Source of the DNA: Maribacter forsetii DSM 18668
Lineage (GTDB): Bacteria; Bacteroidota; Bacteroidia; Flavobacteriales; Flavobacteriaceae
Assembly (NCBI RefSeq): GCF_000744105.1
Contig: NZ_JQLH01000001.1
Span: 186,001-250,000, forward strand
Reading direction: 5' to 3'
Length of the DNA: 64,000 nucleotides
Shown here: positions 56,442 through 64,000 of the stretch, piece by piece
Position numbering within the stretch: position 1 is the stretch's first letter
How the letters are laid out: each line of letters starts with the position of its first letter
Position numbers and translations under genes: made by a program
The notes under the pieces: generated by a model
What the model was told of the DNA's origin: nothing
What the model saw: the letters and a program-made list of their open reading frames with translations, nothing else
Database searches by the model: none

Positions 56442-57713
56442 ATGAATATTTTAATTTTAGGATCAGGTGGTCGTGAGCATACTTTTGCTTGGAAATTGGC
56501 ACAAAGTAAAAAACTTTCTAAACTATTTGTTGCACCGGGAAATGCCGGTACTGAGAAAATTGCCACTAATGTACCAATTGGTGTAAATGATTTTGAAGCT
56601 ATTAAAGAATTGGTTTTAAAGGAGAATATTCAACTTGTTATGGTAGGTCCTGAAGATCCTTTGGTAAACGGAATTCATGATATTTTTCTTAACGATAAAG
56701 AATTAAAAAATGTTGCAGTTATCGGTCCTGAAAAATTAGCTGCTACTCTTGAAGGTAGTAAAGAGTTTGCGAAGGAGTTTATGATGCGTCATCAAATTCC
56801 TACCGCTCAGTATAAAAGTTTTACTGCAGAAACTGTTGAAGATGGATTTAAGTTTTTAGAAGAACTGAATCCACCATTCGTTTTAAAAGCTGACGGGTTG
56901 GCTGCTGGTAAAGGTGTAGTTATTCTCAATGACTTAAACGAAGCCAAGGTTGAACTAAAATCAATGTTGGTTGATAAAAAATTTGGTGCTGCTAGTACAA
57001 CAGTTGTCATTGAAGAGTTTCTTGATGGTATTGAATTAAGCGTTTTTGTACTAACGGATGGTGATAGCTATAAGGTTCTACCCACTGCTAAAGACTATAA
57101 AAGAATAGGTGAGGGTGATACCGGACTCAATACTGGTGGTATGGGGGCTATTTCTCCGGTTCCTTTCGCGAATAAGGACTTTATGGATAAGATTGAGCAG
57201 CGAATTGTAAAACCTACCGTAGAAGGGCTTAAAAAGGATAATATGCCTTATAAAGGTTTTATTTTTATCGGACTTATAAAAGTTGGTGAAGATCCTAAGG
57301 TTATTGAATATAACGTTAGAATGGGCGATCCGGAAACTGAAGTGGTTTTACCACGTATACAAAACGATATGGTAGAATTGTTAAAAGCGGTTGCTGATCA
57401 AAAACTATCAGAGGTTGATTTAAAGCTAGATGAAAGAACAGCAACAACCGTTATGACAGTATCCGGTGGATATCCTGGTTCTTACGAGAAAGGAAAAGAA
57501 ATTACAGGTATAGATGCTATTAGCGAATCTTTAGTATTTCACGCTGGTACTACGCTTAAAGAGGGTAAAGTAGTTACTAACGGTGGTAGAGTAATGGCAA
57601 TTACTTCCTTCGGTACTGATTTTAAATCGGCACTGTCAAAATCGTATAAAAATGTAGAGAAGCTTTCCTTTGAAGGAATGAACTATAGAAAAGATCTAGG
57701 TTTCGATCTTTAA
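56442..57713 (+). CDS. purD: Phosphoribosylamine-glycine ligase
   Basis: 423 residues, the usual length of GARS. ATP-grasp signatures are visible: GSGGREHTFAWKL, GPEDPLVNGI, PPFVLKADGLAAGKGV, NTGGMGAISP and EYNVRMGDPETE. It joins phosphoribosylamine to glycine in the second step of purine synthesis. It is followed by a bidirectional terminator. Confidence 0.97.
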   Translation: MNILILGSGGREHTFAWKLAQSKKLSKLFVAPGNAGTEKIATNVPIGVNDFEAIKELVLKENIQLVMVGPEDPLVNGIHDIFLNDKELKNVAVIGPEKLAATLEGSKEFAKEFMMRHQIPTAQYKSFTAETVEDGFKFLEELNPPFVLKADGLAAGKGVVILNDLNEAKVELKSMLVDKKFGAASTTVVIEEFLDGIELSVFVLTDGDSYKVLPTAKDYKRIGEGDTGLNTGGMGAISPVPFANKDFMDKIEQRIVKPTVEGLKKDNMPYKGFIFIGLIKVGEDPKVIEYNVRMGDPETEVVLPRIQNDMVELLKAVADQKLSEVDLKLDERTATTVMTVSGGYPGSYEKGKEITGIDAISESLVFHAGTTLKEGKVVTNGGRVMAITSFGTDFKSALSKSYKNVEKLSFEGMNYRKDLGFDL

Positions 57714-57720
57714 GGAATAG

Positions 57721-57758
57721 TCAATTATCGGTTTTATTTATTAAAAACCGATAATTGA
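57721..57758. terminator. Bidirectional terminator between purD and DUF6341
   Basis: A 15-bp perfect stem TCAATTATCGGTTTT/AAAACCGATAATTGA (57721-57735 and 57744-57758) with an 8-base loop lies between two converging genes. T-rich sequence follows on the + strand; on the - strand it is weaker. Confidence 0.8.
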
Positions 57759-57765
57759 TTTAATA

Positions 57766-57987
57766 TTATAAGTAAGAGTGAGAAGTACTTGATGTATCTT
57801 CTTCTCCTTCATCATTGTATTTCTTTAACTCAAGCATCCAATACACAAATGCTACTGAACCTATTAACATAAATATCCAGTTTAAGATATTTGACAATGC
57901 CCAGCTATCTGTAAAACGTAAAAAATCTAACGGTGCAAATAGTACATTTACGAACAAATCTGCGATACCTTCAAAAAATGATTTCAT
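57766..57987 (-). CDS. DUF6341 family small membrane protein
   Basis: 73 residues: MKSFFEGIADLFVNVLF, a membrane helix (ILNWIFMLIGSVAFVYWM) and an acidic tail ending in HSYL. It matches the Bacteroidota family I remember as DUF6341, which older annotations sometimes mislabelled as uracil phosphoribosyltransferase. Function unknown. It is transcribed away from the DUF6427-DUF4254-GT9 group, whose first gene lies 40 bases from its start. Confidence 0.75.
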   Translation of the reverse strand: MKSFFEGIADLFVNVLFAPLDFLRFTDSWALSNILNWIFMLIGSVAFVYWMLELKKYNDEGEEDTSSTSHSYL

Positions 57988-58007
57988 CTTATTACTATAT
58001 TTACAAG

Positions 58008-58015
58008 CAAAAATA
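58008..58015 (-). promoter_or_regulatory. -7 promoter element for the DUF6341 gene
   Basis: Read on the - strand this is TATTTTTG, an exact match to TAnnTTTG, 20 bases before the ATG at 57987. Confidence 0.42.
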
Positions 58016-58027
58016 TAAAAAGCTTAG

Positions 58028-58957
58028 ATGATTTCAAGCATTTTTGAGAAAACAAAACCGGTGAATTTCATTATTCTTCTGGTTTTTTTGTTTCTTTTCT
58101 ATTGGTCGGTTCAATTTTACTTATTCAATTTATCGATGAGCAATGTAGAAATTGCCCCGTCAATCGGTATTTTAACGATTCTTCTTTTTAGTGTTTTCGT
58201 TGTTGACTTTGTGGTTAAACGTAATAAACTCACGGGTACCAATTCATTTGCTATTTTGTTTTTTACGCTATTATTTGTTGTATTTCCAGAGACCTTGGGT
58301 GACAATAATGCAATTTTTACTAGCTTTTTTCTGCTTTTGGCCATGAGACGTCTTTTAAGTATCAAGTCTCTGAAAAATATAAAACTTAAAATTTTCGATG
58401 CCGGACTTTGGATTTGTATTTCAAGTGTATTTTATGAATGGGCTCTGTTATACTTATTGTTAGTTTTTGCAGCTATTTATATTTATGACCCAAAAAATAT
58501 AAGAAACTGGCTGGTTTTATTATCTGTAGGATTCTGTTTTTTTATGATACTCTACGGTATTTTAGTGTTGCTGGATAAACCAAATTTTATTCTAGATCAT
58601 TACGATTTTGCTATTGATTATGACGCTATATTTCCAATAAAATTGTGGACTAGTTTAAAAATGACCCTATATGCACTCTTGAATATGGCATTAGCATTTT
58701 CGGCATTTGTTAACCTAAGTAAATCTGGTGTTGGTAAAGTTATAACGCTGCGTTTAATTGCATTTTCTTTTGTCATTGGTTTAGTCGTTAACATTCTTGT
58801 TACTTCGGATAATAACAACGCGGTTATGATTACCTTTTTTCCTTCTGTGGTTTTTATAGTTAATTATTTACAATCCATTAAAAAACCAAAATTTTTAGAG
58901 CTGATACTAATAGCAAGTATTATGGTGCCTATCATAGTTTTTGTAACAAAACTATAG
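58028..58957 (+). CDS. DUF6427 family membrane protein
   Basis: 309 residues with about 10 hydrophobic helices, starting MISSIFEKTKPVNFIILLV and containing PETLGDNNAIFTSFFLLLAMRR and SSVFYEWALLYLLLVFAAI. This fits the family I remember as DUF6427, found next to DUF6341, DUF4254 and GT9 genes in Flavobacteriia. Its function is unknown; the topology would suit a membrane transferase or transporter. The downstream DUF4254 gene has its own promoter-like box. Confidence 0.75.
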   Translation: MISSIFEKTKPVNFIILLVFLFLFYWSVQFYLFNLSMSNVEIAPSIGILTILLFSVFVVDFVVKRNKLTGTNSFAILFFTLLFVVFPETLGDNNAIFTSFFLLLAMRRLLSIKSLKNIKLKIFDAGLWICISSVFYEWALLYLLLVFAAIYIYDPKNIRNWLVLLSVGFCFFMILYGILVLLDKPNFILDHYDFAIDYDAIFPIKLWTSLKMTLYALLNMALAFSAFVNLSKSGVGKVITLRLIAFSFVIGLVVNILVTSDNNNAVMITFFPSVVFIVNYLQSIKKPKFLELILIASIMVPIIVFVTKL

Positions 58958-58974
58958 GTTACATCTTTAAGCTT

Positions 58975-58982
58975 TATCTTTG
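58975..58982 (+). promoter_or_regulatory. -7 promoter element for the DUF4254 gene
   Basis: TATCTTTG matches TAnnTTTG exactly and ends 14 bases before the ATG at 58997. Confidence 0.5.
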
Positions 58983-58996
58983 TAAAAAAGGCACTT

Positions 58997-59599
58997 ATGT
59001 TTAGCGAGTTCGCATTTAATATATTTAATAAGAGTATTGAAAAGTACCACATCAAAGATGATGTATATCAGAGTTTTGTTAATCCATATTCAAAAGAGGA
59101 TATTGAACACTTATTATATAGAAAGAACTGGATAGATACAGTGCAATGGCATTATGAAGATATAATAAGAAATCCTGATATTAATCCTGATGACGCTTTG
59201 GGACTAAAGCGTAAGATTGATGCAAGTAATCAAGATAGAACAGACTTGGTAGAATTTATTGATAGTTATTTTCTTAAAAAATACCAATCGGTAAATGTTG
59301 ATTCAGACGCTACTATTAATACAGAAAGTCCTGCTTGGGCAATTGACCGACTTTCTATTTTAGCATTGAAAATTTATCATATGGCGGAAGAAGCTACTAG
59401 AGCAGATGCTTCTTTAGAACACCGCGAAAAATGTCAAGCTAAATTGGAAGTTTTGCTTGAACAGAAAAACGATCTTTCTTCTGCCATAGACCAATTACTT
59501 GCCGATATTGAAAGTGGTGCTAAATATATGAAGGTGTACAAGCAGATGAAGATGTATAATGATGAGGAACTAAACCCCATCCTTCGTGGTAACAAATAA
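58997..59599 (+). CDS. DUF4254 family protein
   Basis: 200 residues, soluble and largely helical, no signal peptide. It contains the DTVQWHYEDIIRNPDINP and LKRKIDASNQDRTDLVEFID stretches and the NTESPAWAIDRLSILALKIYHM segment that I associate with DUF4254. Function unknown. Its 3' end overlaps the start of the GT9 gene, the tightest link in this group, so a role in lipopolysaccharide core synthesis is a reasonable guess. Confidence 0.82.
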   Translation: MFSEFAFNIFNKSIEKYHIKDDVYQSFVNPYSKEDIEHLLYRKNWIDTVQWHYEDIIRNPDINPDDALGLKRKIDASNQDRTDLVEFIDSYFLKKYQSVNVDSDATINTESPAWAIDRLSILALKIYHMAEEATRADASLEHREKCQAKLEVLLEQKNDLSSAIDQLLADIESGAKYMKVYKQMKMYNDEELNPILRGNK

Positions 59600-60632
59600 C
59601 CCTAAACATATTCTGGTTATAAGATTATCCGCTATGGGTGATGTGGCTATGACCGTTCCTGTTATTTTGGGTATCATTAATAAATATCCTGGAGTAAAAA
59701 TTACCGTTTTAACCAAACCTTTTACTGCGCCATTTTTTGCTGGCATACCTAATGTAAGGGTATATAATGCCGATGTAAAAGGAAAACATAAAGGTGTTTT
59801 AGGACTTTGGAAATTATACAAAGAATTAAAACCCTTGCATATTGATGCAGTTGCAGATATTCACAATGTACTGCGAAGTACAATTTTAAAACAGTACTTT
59901 AAACTTTCTTCGATTCCATTTATCCAAATTGATAAGGGTAGGGTTGCAAAAAAGGAATTGGTTAATCCTCAGAGATCATCTTTTATCCCTTTAAAAACCA
60001 CTTTTGAGCGCTATGCTGAGGTGTTCGGTAAGTTGGGCTACCCAATTGCTAAATCAGAGATGGAAACCTTGCAAAAAAGAGCTATCCCTGAAAATGTGTC
60101 GTATTTAAAAGATAACAAGGCAAGACCTCTAATTGGTATTGCCCCTTTTGCCGCTTTTAGCGGAAAAATGTATCCACATGAGCTGATGGAAGAAGTGCTA
60201 TTCTCATTAAATTCTTCCAATAACTATCAAATCGTATTGTTTGGCGGAGGAGAGAAGGAAATAGAAGTTTTGAGCAAATGGGATGCTCAGTTCAACAATT
60301 GCCATAATGCAGCAGGCAAATTGTCATTTTCAGACGAATTGAGCTTAATATCTAATCTTCAGTTAATGTTAGCGATGGATAGTGGGAATGCCCATTTAGC
60401 TGCAATGTTTGGTGTGCCAACCGTAACAATATGGGGCGTTACACATCCGTATGCAGGTTTTTCGCCTTTTAATCAGCCAGAGCATTTCGCACTTTTATCG
60501 GACAGGAAAAAATATCCTGCCATTCCCACCTCAATTTATGGAAATAAATACCCGGATGGATATGATAAGTCTATGGAAACTATCCGACCGGAAACTATCG
60601 TCCAGAAAATAAGGGAAGTTTTAAGTATTTAA
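59586..60632 (+). CDS. Glycosyltransferase family 9 (heptosyltransferase-like)
   Basis: 348 residues from a GTG at 59586, overlapping the DUF4254 stop by 14 bases. N-terminal ILVIRLSAMGDVAMTVPV and C-terminal LMLAMDSGNAHLAAMFGVPTV with TIWGVTHPY are GT9 signatures. Enzymes of this family add ADP-heptose or related sugars to the LPS inner core on the cytoplasmic side. The acceptor here is unknown. The tail converges with the tetR gene, leaving 2 bases between the stops. Confidence 0.9.
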   Translation: MVTNNPKHILVIRLSAMGDVAMTVPVILGIINKYPGVKITVLTKPFTAPFFAGIPNVRVYNADVKGKHKGVLGLWKLYKELKPLHIDAVADIHNVLRSTILKQYFKLSSIPFIQIDKGRVAKKELVNPQRSSFIPLKTTFERYAEVFGKLGYPIAKSEMETLQKRAIPENVSYLKDNKARPLIGIAPFAAFSGKMYPHELMEEVLFSLNSSNNYQIVLFGGGEKEIEVLSKWDAQFNNCHNAAGKLSFSDELSLISNLQLMLAMDSGNAHLAAMFGVPTVTIWGVTHPYAGFSPFNQPEHFALLSDRKKYPAIPTSIYGNKYPDGYDKSMETIRPETIVQKIREVLSI

Positions 60633-60634
60633 GT

Positions 60635-61252
60635 TTAAGAATTAACAGGCTTGGCTTCTATACTTTTAAAGTATTGACGTAGCTGAGACATGAATCTGTA
60701 TTTTTTGGCAGCTGGTGCTGAACTGGTCATTAATGTACGTACTCCGAAATATGAACTCATTAAAAAAGTGGCGGCAGCTTCACAATCGACATGTCTATCT
60801 AGGTATCCATTAAATTTTCCTTTCTGTAAAGTGGTTACCAAGTTTACTTCCCATACCGTTACAATTTCATTTAAATGCTTCATGATTACATCGTTCTTTC
60901 CGTTAAATTCAGATAAGAAGTTGCTAAGAATAAAACCATAGTCCATTTCGTTATGAACAGCGGTTTCCATAGCATCGTCAAAACATTTGGTAATTAAAGT
61001 TAAAGGATTATCGTGGCCTTCAATAGGTTCAATTAACATGCTGTATACTTTACGAGCCAATAAGTTCTGTATAATTTGAACAAAGAAGTCTTCTTTAGAA
61101 TCAAAATGATAATAAAAAGCCCCTTTAGAAAGGTTTAGTTTTTTAAGAATATCATCTACGCTAGTGTCATAATACCCTTGGGCATAAAACAATTCTAACC
61201 CTGTGTTCTGTAAACGTTGCATGGTAGCCATGCGCTTTAAACTCTTGTTCAT
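60635..61252 (-). CDS. TetR family transcriptional regulator
   Basis: 205 residues. The N-terminal helix-turn-helix reads TSVDDILKKLNLSKGAFYYHF, followed by a ligand-binding helical domain. Two related palindromes lie upstream (61276-61287 and 61403-61412), which suggests self-regulation. A second Met at 61231 could be the start. Neighbouring genes do not point to the ligand. The pattern GAFYYHFDSKEDFF is common to fatty-acid and efflux regulators. Confidence 0.9.
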   Translation of the reverse strand: MNKSLKRMATMQRLQNTGLELFYAQGYYDTSVDDILKKLNLSKGAFYYHFDSKEDFFVQIIQNLLARKVYSMLIEPIEGHDNPLTLITKCFDDAMETAVHNEMDYGFILSNFLSEFNGKNDVIMKHLNEIVTVWEVNLVTTLQKGKFNGYLDRHVDCEAAATFLMSSYFGVRTLMTSSAPAAKKYRFMSQLRQYFKSIEAKPVNS

Positions 61253-61271
61253 AATATGGAGATTTGGGTAA

Positions 61272-61287
61272 AACTGACCATATGGTC
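61272..61287. promoter_or_regulatory. Probable TetR operator, site 1
   Basis: The 12-base perfect palindrome GACCATATGGTC (61276-61287), extended by AACT on its left, lies 24 bases upstream of the tetR ATG. On the - strand it reads ACCATATGGTCAGTT, sharing ACCANNTGGTCAGTT with site 2. Confidence 0.55.
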
Positions 61288-61402
61288 TTTTTATAGAACG
61301 TGGGAGAGTTAAAGAACCTCAGAATTTATGGATTAGATGCTTATTTTTTCGATAAACGTCTATTTTGTCGGTGTATAACATCTTTTTTATACTATTAAAC
61401 AA

Positions 61403-61417
61403 ACCAAGTGGTCAGTT
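61403..61417. promoter_or_regulatory. Probable TetR operator, site 2
   Basis: ACCAAGTGGT followed by CAGTT. It matches site 1 in the opposite orientation over ACCANNTGGTCAGTT, about 130 bases further from tetR. Two copies of an uncommon 13-of-15 pattern in one spacer favour a real operator pair. Confidence 0.5.
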
Positions 61418-61460
61418 CTGTAGTTGGTGTATCTGGTTGGATAATACTATTAGTAGGTAG

Positions 61461-61502
61461 CCAAAAACAAAAAAACCGTTCAATATAAATTATCAAACGG
61501 TT
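61461..61502 (-). terminator. Terminator after arsS
   Basis: On the - strand, AACCGTT (61502-61496) pairs with AACGGTT (61480-61474) around a 15-base AT-rich loop and is followed by a long T-rich run (A-rich on the + strand, 61461-61475). It starts 24 bases after the arsS stop. Confidence 0.75.
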
Positions 61503-61525
61503 CTGAAATTTCATTTCTAATTGTA

Positions 61526-62581
<1,056 letters not shown>

Positions 62582-62590
62582 TCTTTTTTT

Positions 62591-62618
62591 GTTGATGGTT
62601 GATGGTTGTCAGTTGTTC
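62591..62618. repeat. Short direct repeats TTGATGG in the arsS leader
   Basis: Two tandem TTGATGG units (62592-62598, 62599-62605) are followed by TTGTCAGTTGTTCG. Similar low-complexity TTG-rich strings occur between flavobacterial genes. It sits just upstream of arsS on the - strand. No function can be read from it. Confidence 0.35.
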
Positions 62619-62691
62619 GTTAATTTTTATCACGAGCGTTAAACAATTCAACCTATTTAAATTTCTTTTTTAGTAGATAGCAATTCTATTT

Positions 62692-62716
62692 ATTCCCCCT
62701 TTGGGGGTTAGGGGGC
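62692..62716. repeat. G/C-rich hairpin in the intergenic spacer
   Basis: CCCCC (62695-62699) and GGGGG (62703-62707) enclose TTT, and a second GGGGG follows at 62711-62715. It lies 2 bases beyond the stop of the metallophosphoesterase fusion gene. This is far more GC-rich than its surroundings and looks like the dispersed palindromes common in Flavobacteriia. It could weaken readthrough into arsS, but no T run follows. Confidence 0.5.
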
Positions 62717-62717
62717 A

Positions 62718-63902
62718 TTACATTGACAATTTATTGTACTTATTCATCATTTGTACACCATGAACCAATGTTGCACCGCTTTCTATGGCAGCACCTACAT
62801 GAACGGCTTCCATCATTTCTTCTTTCGTAATTCCTTTTTGCAAACCGTCTTTGGTATACGCATCTATGCAATACGGACACTTTACTACATGAGACACTGC
62901 TAACGCAATTAGAGATTTTTCTCTAGCGCTTAGTGCGCCTTCTTCGAAAACTTTACCATAATAATCAAAAAATTTAGTTCCAAGCTCTTCACTCCACTCT
63001 GTAATTTTTCCGAATTTTCTTAAATCTGCTGGATCGTAGTACGTATTTGCCATCTTTTTTTGTTTTTTAGGTTTTATTGAATCTTTTTGTTCTTGGTTAA
63101 AATGAATCGGAATTCCCTGTCCCATTTTTTCCAGTTCGGGAAGTATTTCCATATTGTCCCAAATGCCAGAGGTAAGTGTATCGCCGTAGGCTTCTGGTAA
63201 ATGGTTTTTATACATTAATTTCTGCGCGGTTTCAGCCTCATATTCAAAAGAGTGATGGGCGTAAGTAACTTCACCACCCTCAATATTCAAGATCATATAC
63301 CATACGCGAGTAGTGCCATCATTTGCCGGCATACCTATTACACCAGGGTTCAGCCATACCTTCTCTTTTATGGTTTGATGAAATGGCAAGCCACAATGCC
63401 CCGCAACAATGATATCACTTTTAGTCTCTTGAAAACAACCTTCTTTACTTTCTGTAGCGTTTGATTTAAATACAAATTCTGATGTATTACCATAGTTGCC
63501 ATGAACTACCGTTACTTTTTTGTTCCCATAATCAAAACTTAAGTATTCTGGAATTTGCTTCATCCAATCTAAAGATTGTTGTGATAAATGCCCTTTAGTA
63601 TAGGGAAACCACATTTTTGAGAAATCGTCACAACGGCTACCACTTTTAAAATCGCACCCACAATCTTCGCTATCATTGGCAAGTTGTAATTCTACATTAC
63701 CAGCAATAGTAAGTGCACCCCATTTTTGAAATAGCTGTACCGTTTCTTCAGGTTGTGCGCAGTAACCGGTAAGATCTCCTGTACTTATACAATTCTCTGG
63801 TCTAATTCCTGCTTCTTCAGAAATGGAAATCAATTTCTCCAAAGCCTGAAGGTTACTATACACTCCTCCAAAAAGCAATAGCTTTCCAGATTTTGTGCCC
63901 AT
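62718..63902 (-). CDS. Arsenosugar-linked metallophosphoesterase fused to CMD/peroxidase-like domain
   Basis: 394 residues from the ATG at 63902; the Mets at 63923 and 63965 are alternative starts. Residues 1-283 form a metallophosphoesterase-like domain (LLLFGGVYSNLQALEKL, STGDLTGYCAQPEETV, IAGNVELQ, VVHGNYGNTS, VAGHCGLPF). Several usual metal ligands differ: the first D-x-H motif reads GGVYS and GNHD reads GNVE. At residue 284 a new methionine begins a canonical carboxymuconolactone-decarboxylase/AhpD-like domain (MANTYYDPADLRKFGKI, redox CPYC, HVGAAIESGATLVHG), the arsenosugar-associated peroxidase-like protein that is normally separate. The joint is encoded by an A-rich stretch, 63053-63070. 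A true fusion, an internal ATG start or a sequencing indel are all possible. Confidence 0.85.
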   Translation of the reverse strand: MGTKSGKLLLFGGVYSNLQALEKLISISEEAGIRPENCISTGDLTGYCAQPEETVQLFQKWGALTIAGNVELQLANDSEDCGCDFKSGSRCDDFSKMWFPYTKGHLSQQSLDWMKQIPEYLSFDYGNKKVTVVHGNYGNTSEFVFKSNATESKEGCFQETKSDIIVAGHCGLPFHQTIKEKVWLNPGVIGMPANDGTTRVWYMILNIEGGEVTYAHHSFEYEAETAQKLMYKNHLPEAYGDTLTSGIWDNMEILPELEKMGQGIPIHFNQEQKDSIKPKKQKKMANTYYDPADLRKFGKITEWSEELGTKFFDYYGKVFEEGALSAREKSLIALAVSHVVKCPYCIDAYTKDGLQKGITKEEMMEAVHVGAAIESGATLVHGVQMMNKYNKLSM

Positions 63903-64000
63903 ATGTTTTATTTCTTTATCCATGTAGGTATCATATAAACGAATAGGCAACATAAAATGCCCCAAAAATTAATCCATAATAAATTGGCATACTTGCCAGT

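Overview
The window is AT-rich chromosomal DNA from a marine-type Flavobacteriaceae (Bacteroidota), close in style to Maribacter, Zobellia or Arenibacter. The evidence is a giant adhesin with a type B type IX secretion (T9SS) C-terminus beside a PorP/SprF-like partner, families typical of the group (DUF4837, DUF6341, DUF6427, DUF4254, DUF6909, an OmpA/PD40 protein, ArsS), promoters matching the Bacteroidota -7 box TAnnTTTG, and few Shine-Dalgarno sites. No database search was possible; all family names come from recognising the sequence.

Layout. 1-2.4 kb: the tail of an upstream gene with a strong terminator, a methyltransferase gene broken by one in-frame TAA, and a long non-coding stretch. 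2.4-21.3 kb: one gene of about 18 kb for a SprB-repeat adhesin of about 5970 residues, then its PorP/SprF-like partner. Two block duplications are visible in the adhesin, one interrupted by an inserted domain. 21.4-27.6 kb: housekeeping genes (folB, tRNA-Cys, DoxX, DNA polymerase III delta', pgk, a LysM lytic transglycosylase, a DUF4837 lipoprotein). 27.7-35.5 kb: a 58-residue membrane protein, an OmpA/PD40/SPOR-like envelope protein, tatA, an M23 peptidase, a GH3 protein and a DUF6909 protein.

35.5-56.4 kb is a surface-polysaccharide (O-antigen/capsule) locus on the + strand. It holds a Wzz-like protein, the dTDP-L-rhamnose genes rfbBACD (RfbD looks C-terminally truncated), and a complete set for CDP-tyvelose (ddhD-type reductase, rfbF, rfbG, rfbH, a probable paratose synthase, and a tyvelose 2-epimerase). 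A more AT-rich serotype-specific core follows: glycosyltransferases, a flippase, an EpsG/Wzy-like polymerase, a beta-propeller-like protein and an O-antigen-ligase-like protein. It closes with the polyprenyl-phosphate sugar transferase and a UDP-glucuronate decarboxylase. The locus should make an undecaprenyl-linked repeat unit containing rhamnose and a 3,6-dideoxyhexose, then flip, polymerise and ligate it.

56.4-64 kb: purD, then a DUF6341 gene facing the group DUF6427-DUF4254-GT9 glycosyltransferase; a TetR regulator with two matching palindromes upstream; and on the - strand two arsenosugar-biosynthesis genes, the radical SAM protein ArsS and a metallophosphoesterase fused to the CMD/peroxidase-like partner that is usually a separate protein.

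The strongest points for a second look are the nonsense-interrupted methyltransferase, the duplicated and domain-invaded architecture of the adhesin, the tyvelose pathway in a flavobacterial locus, the arsenosugar fusion with an A-rich joint, the nucleosidase-like motifs of the DUF6909 protein, and the two TetR palindromes.
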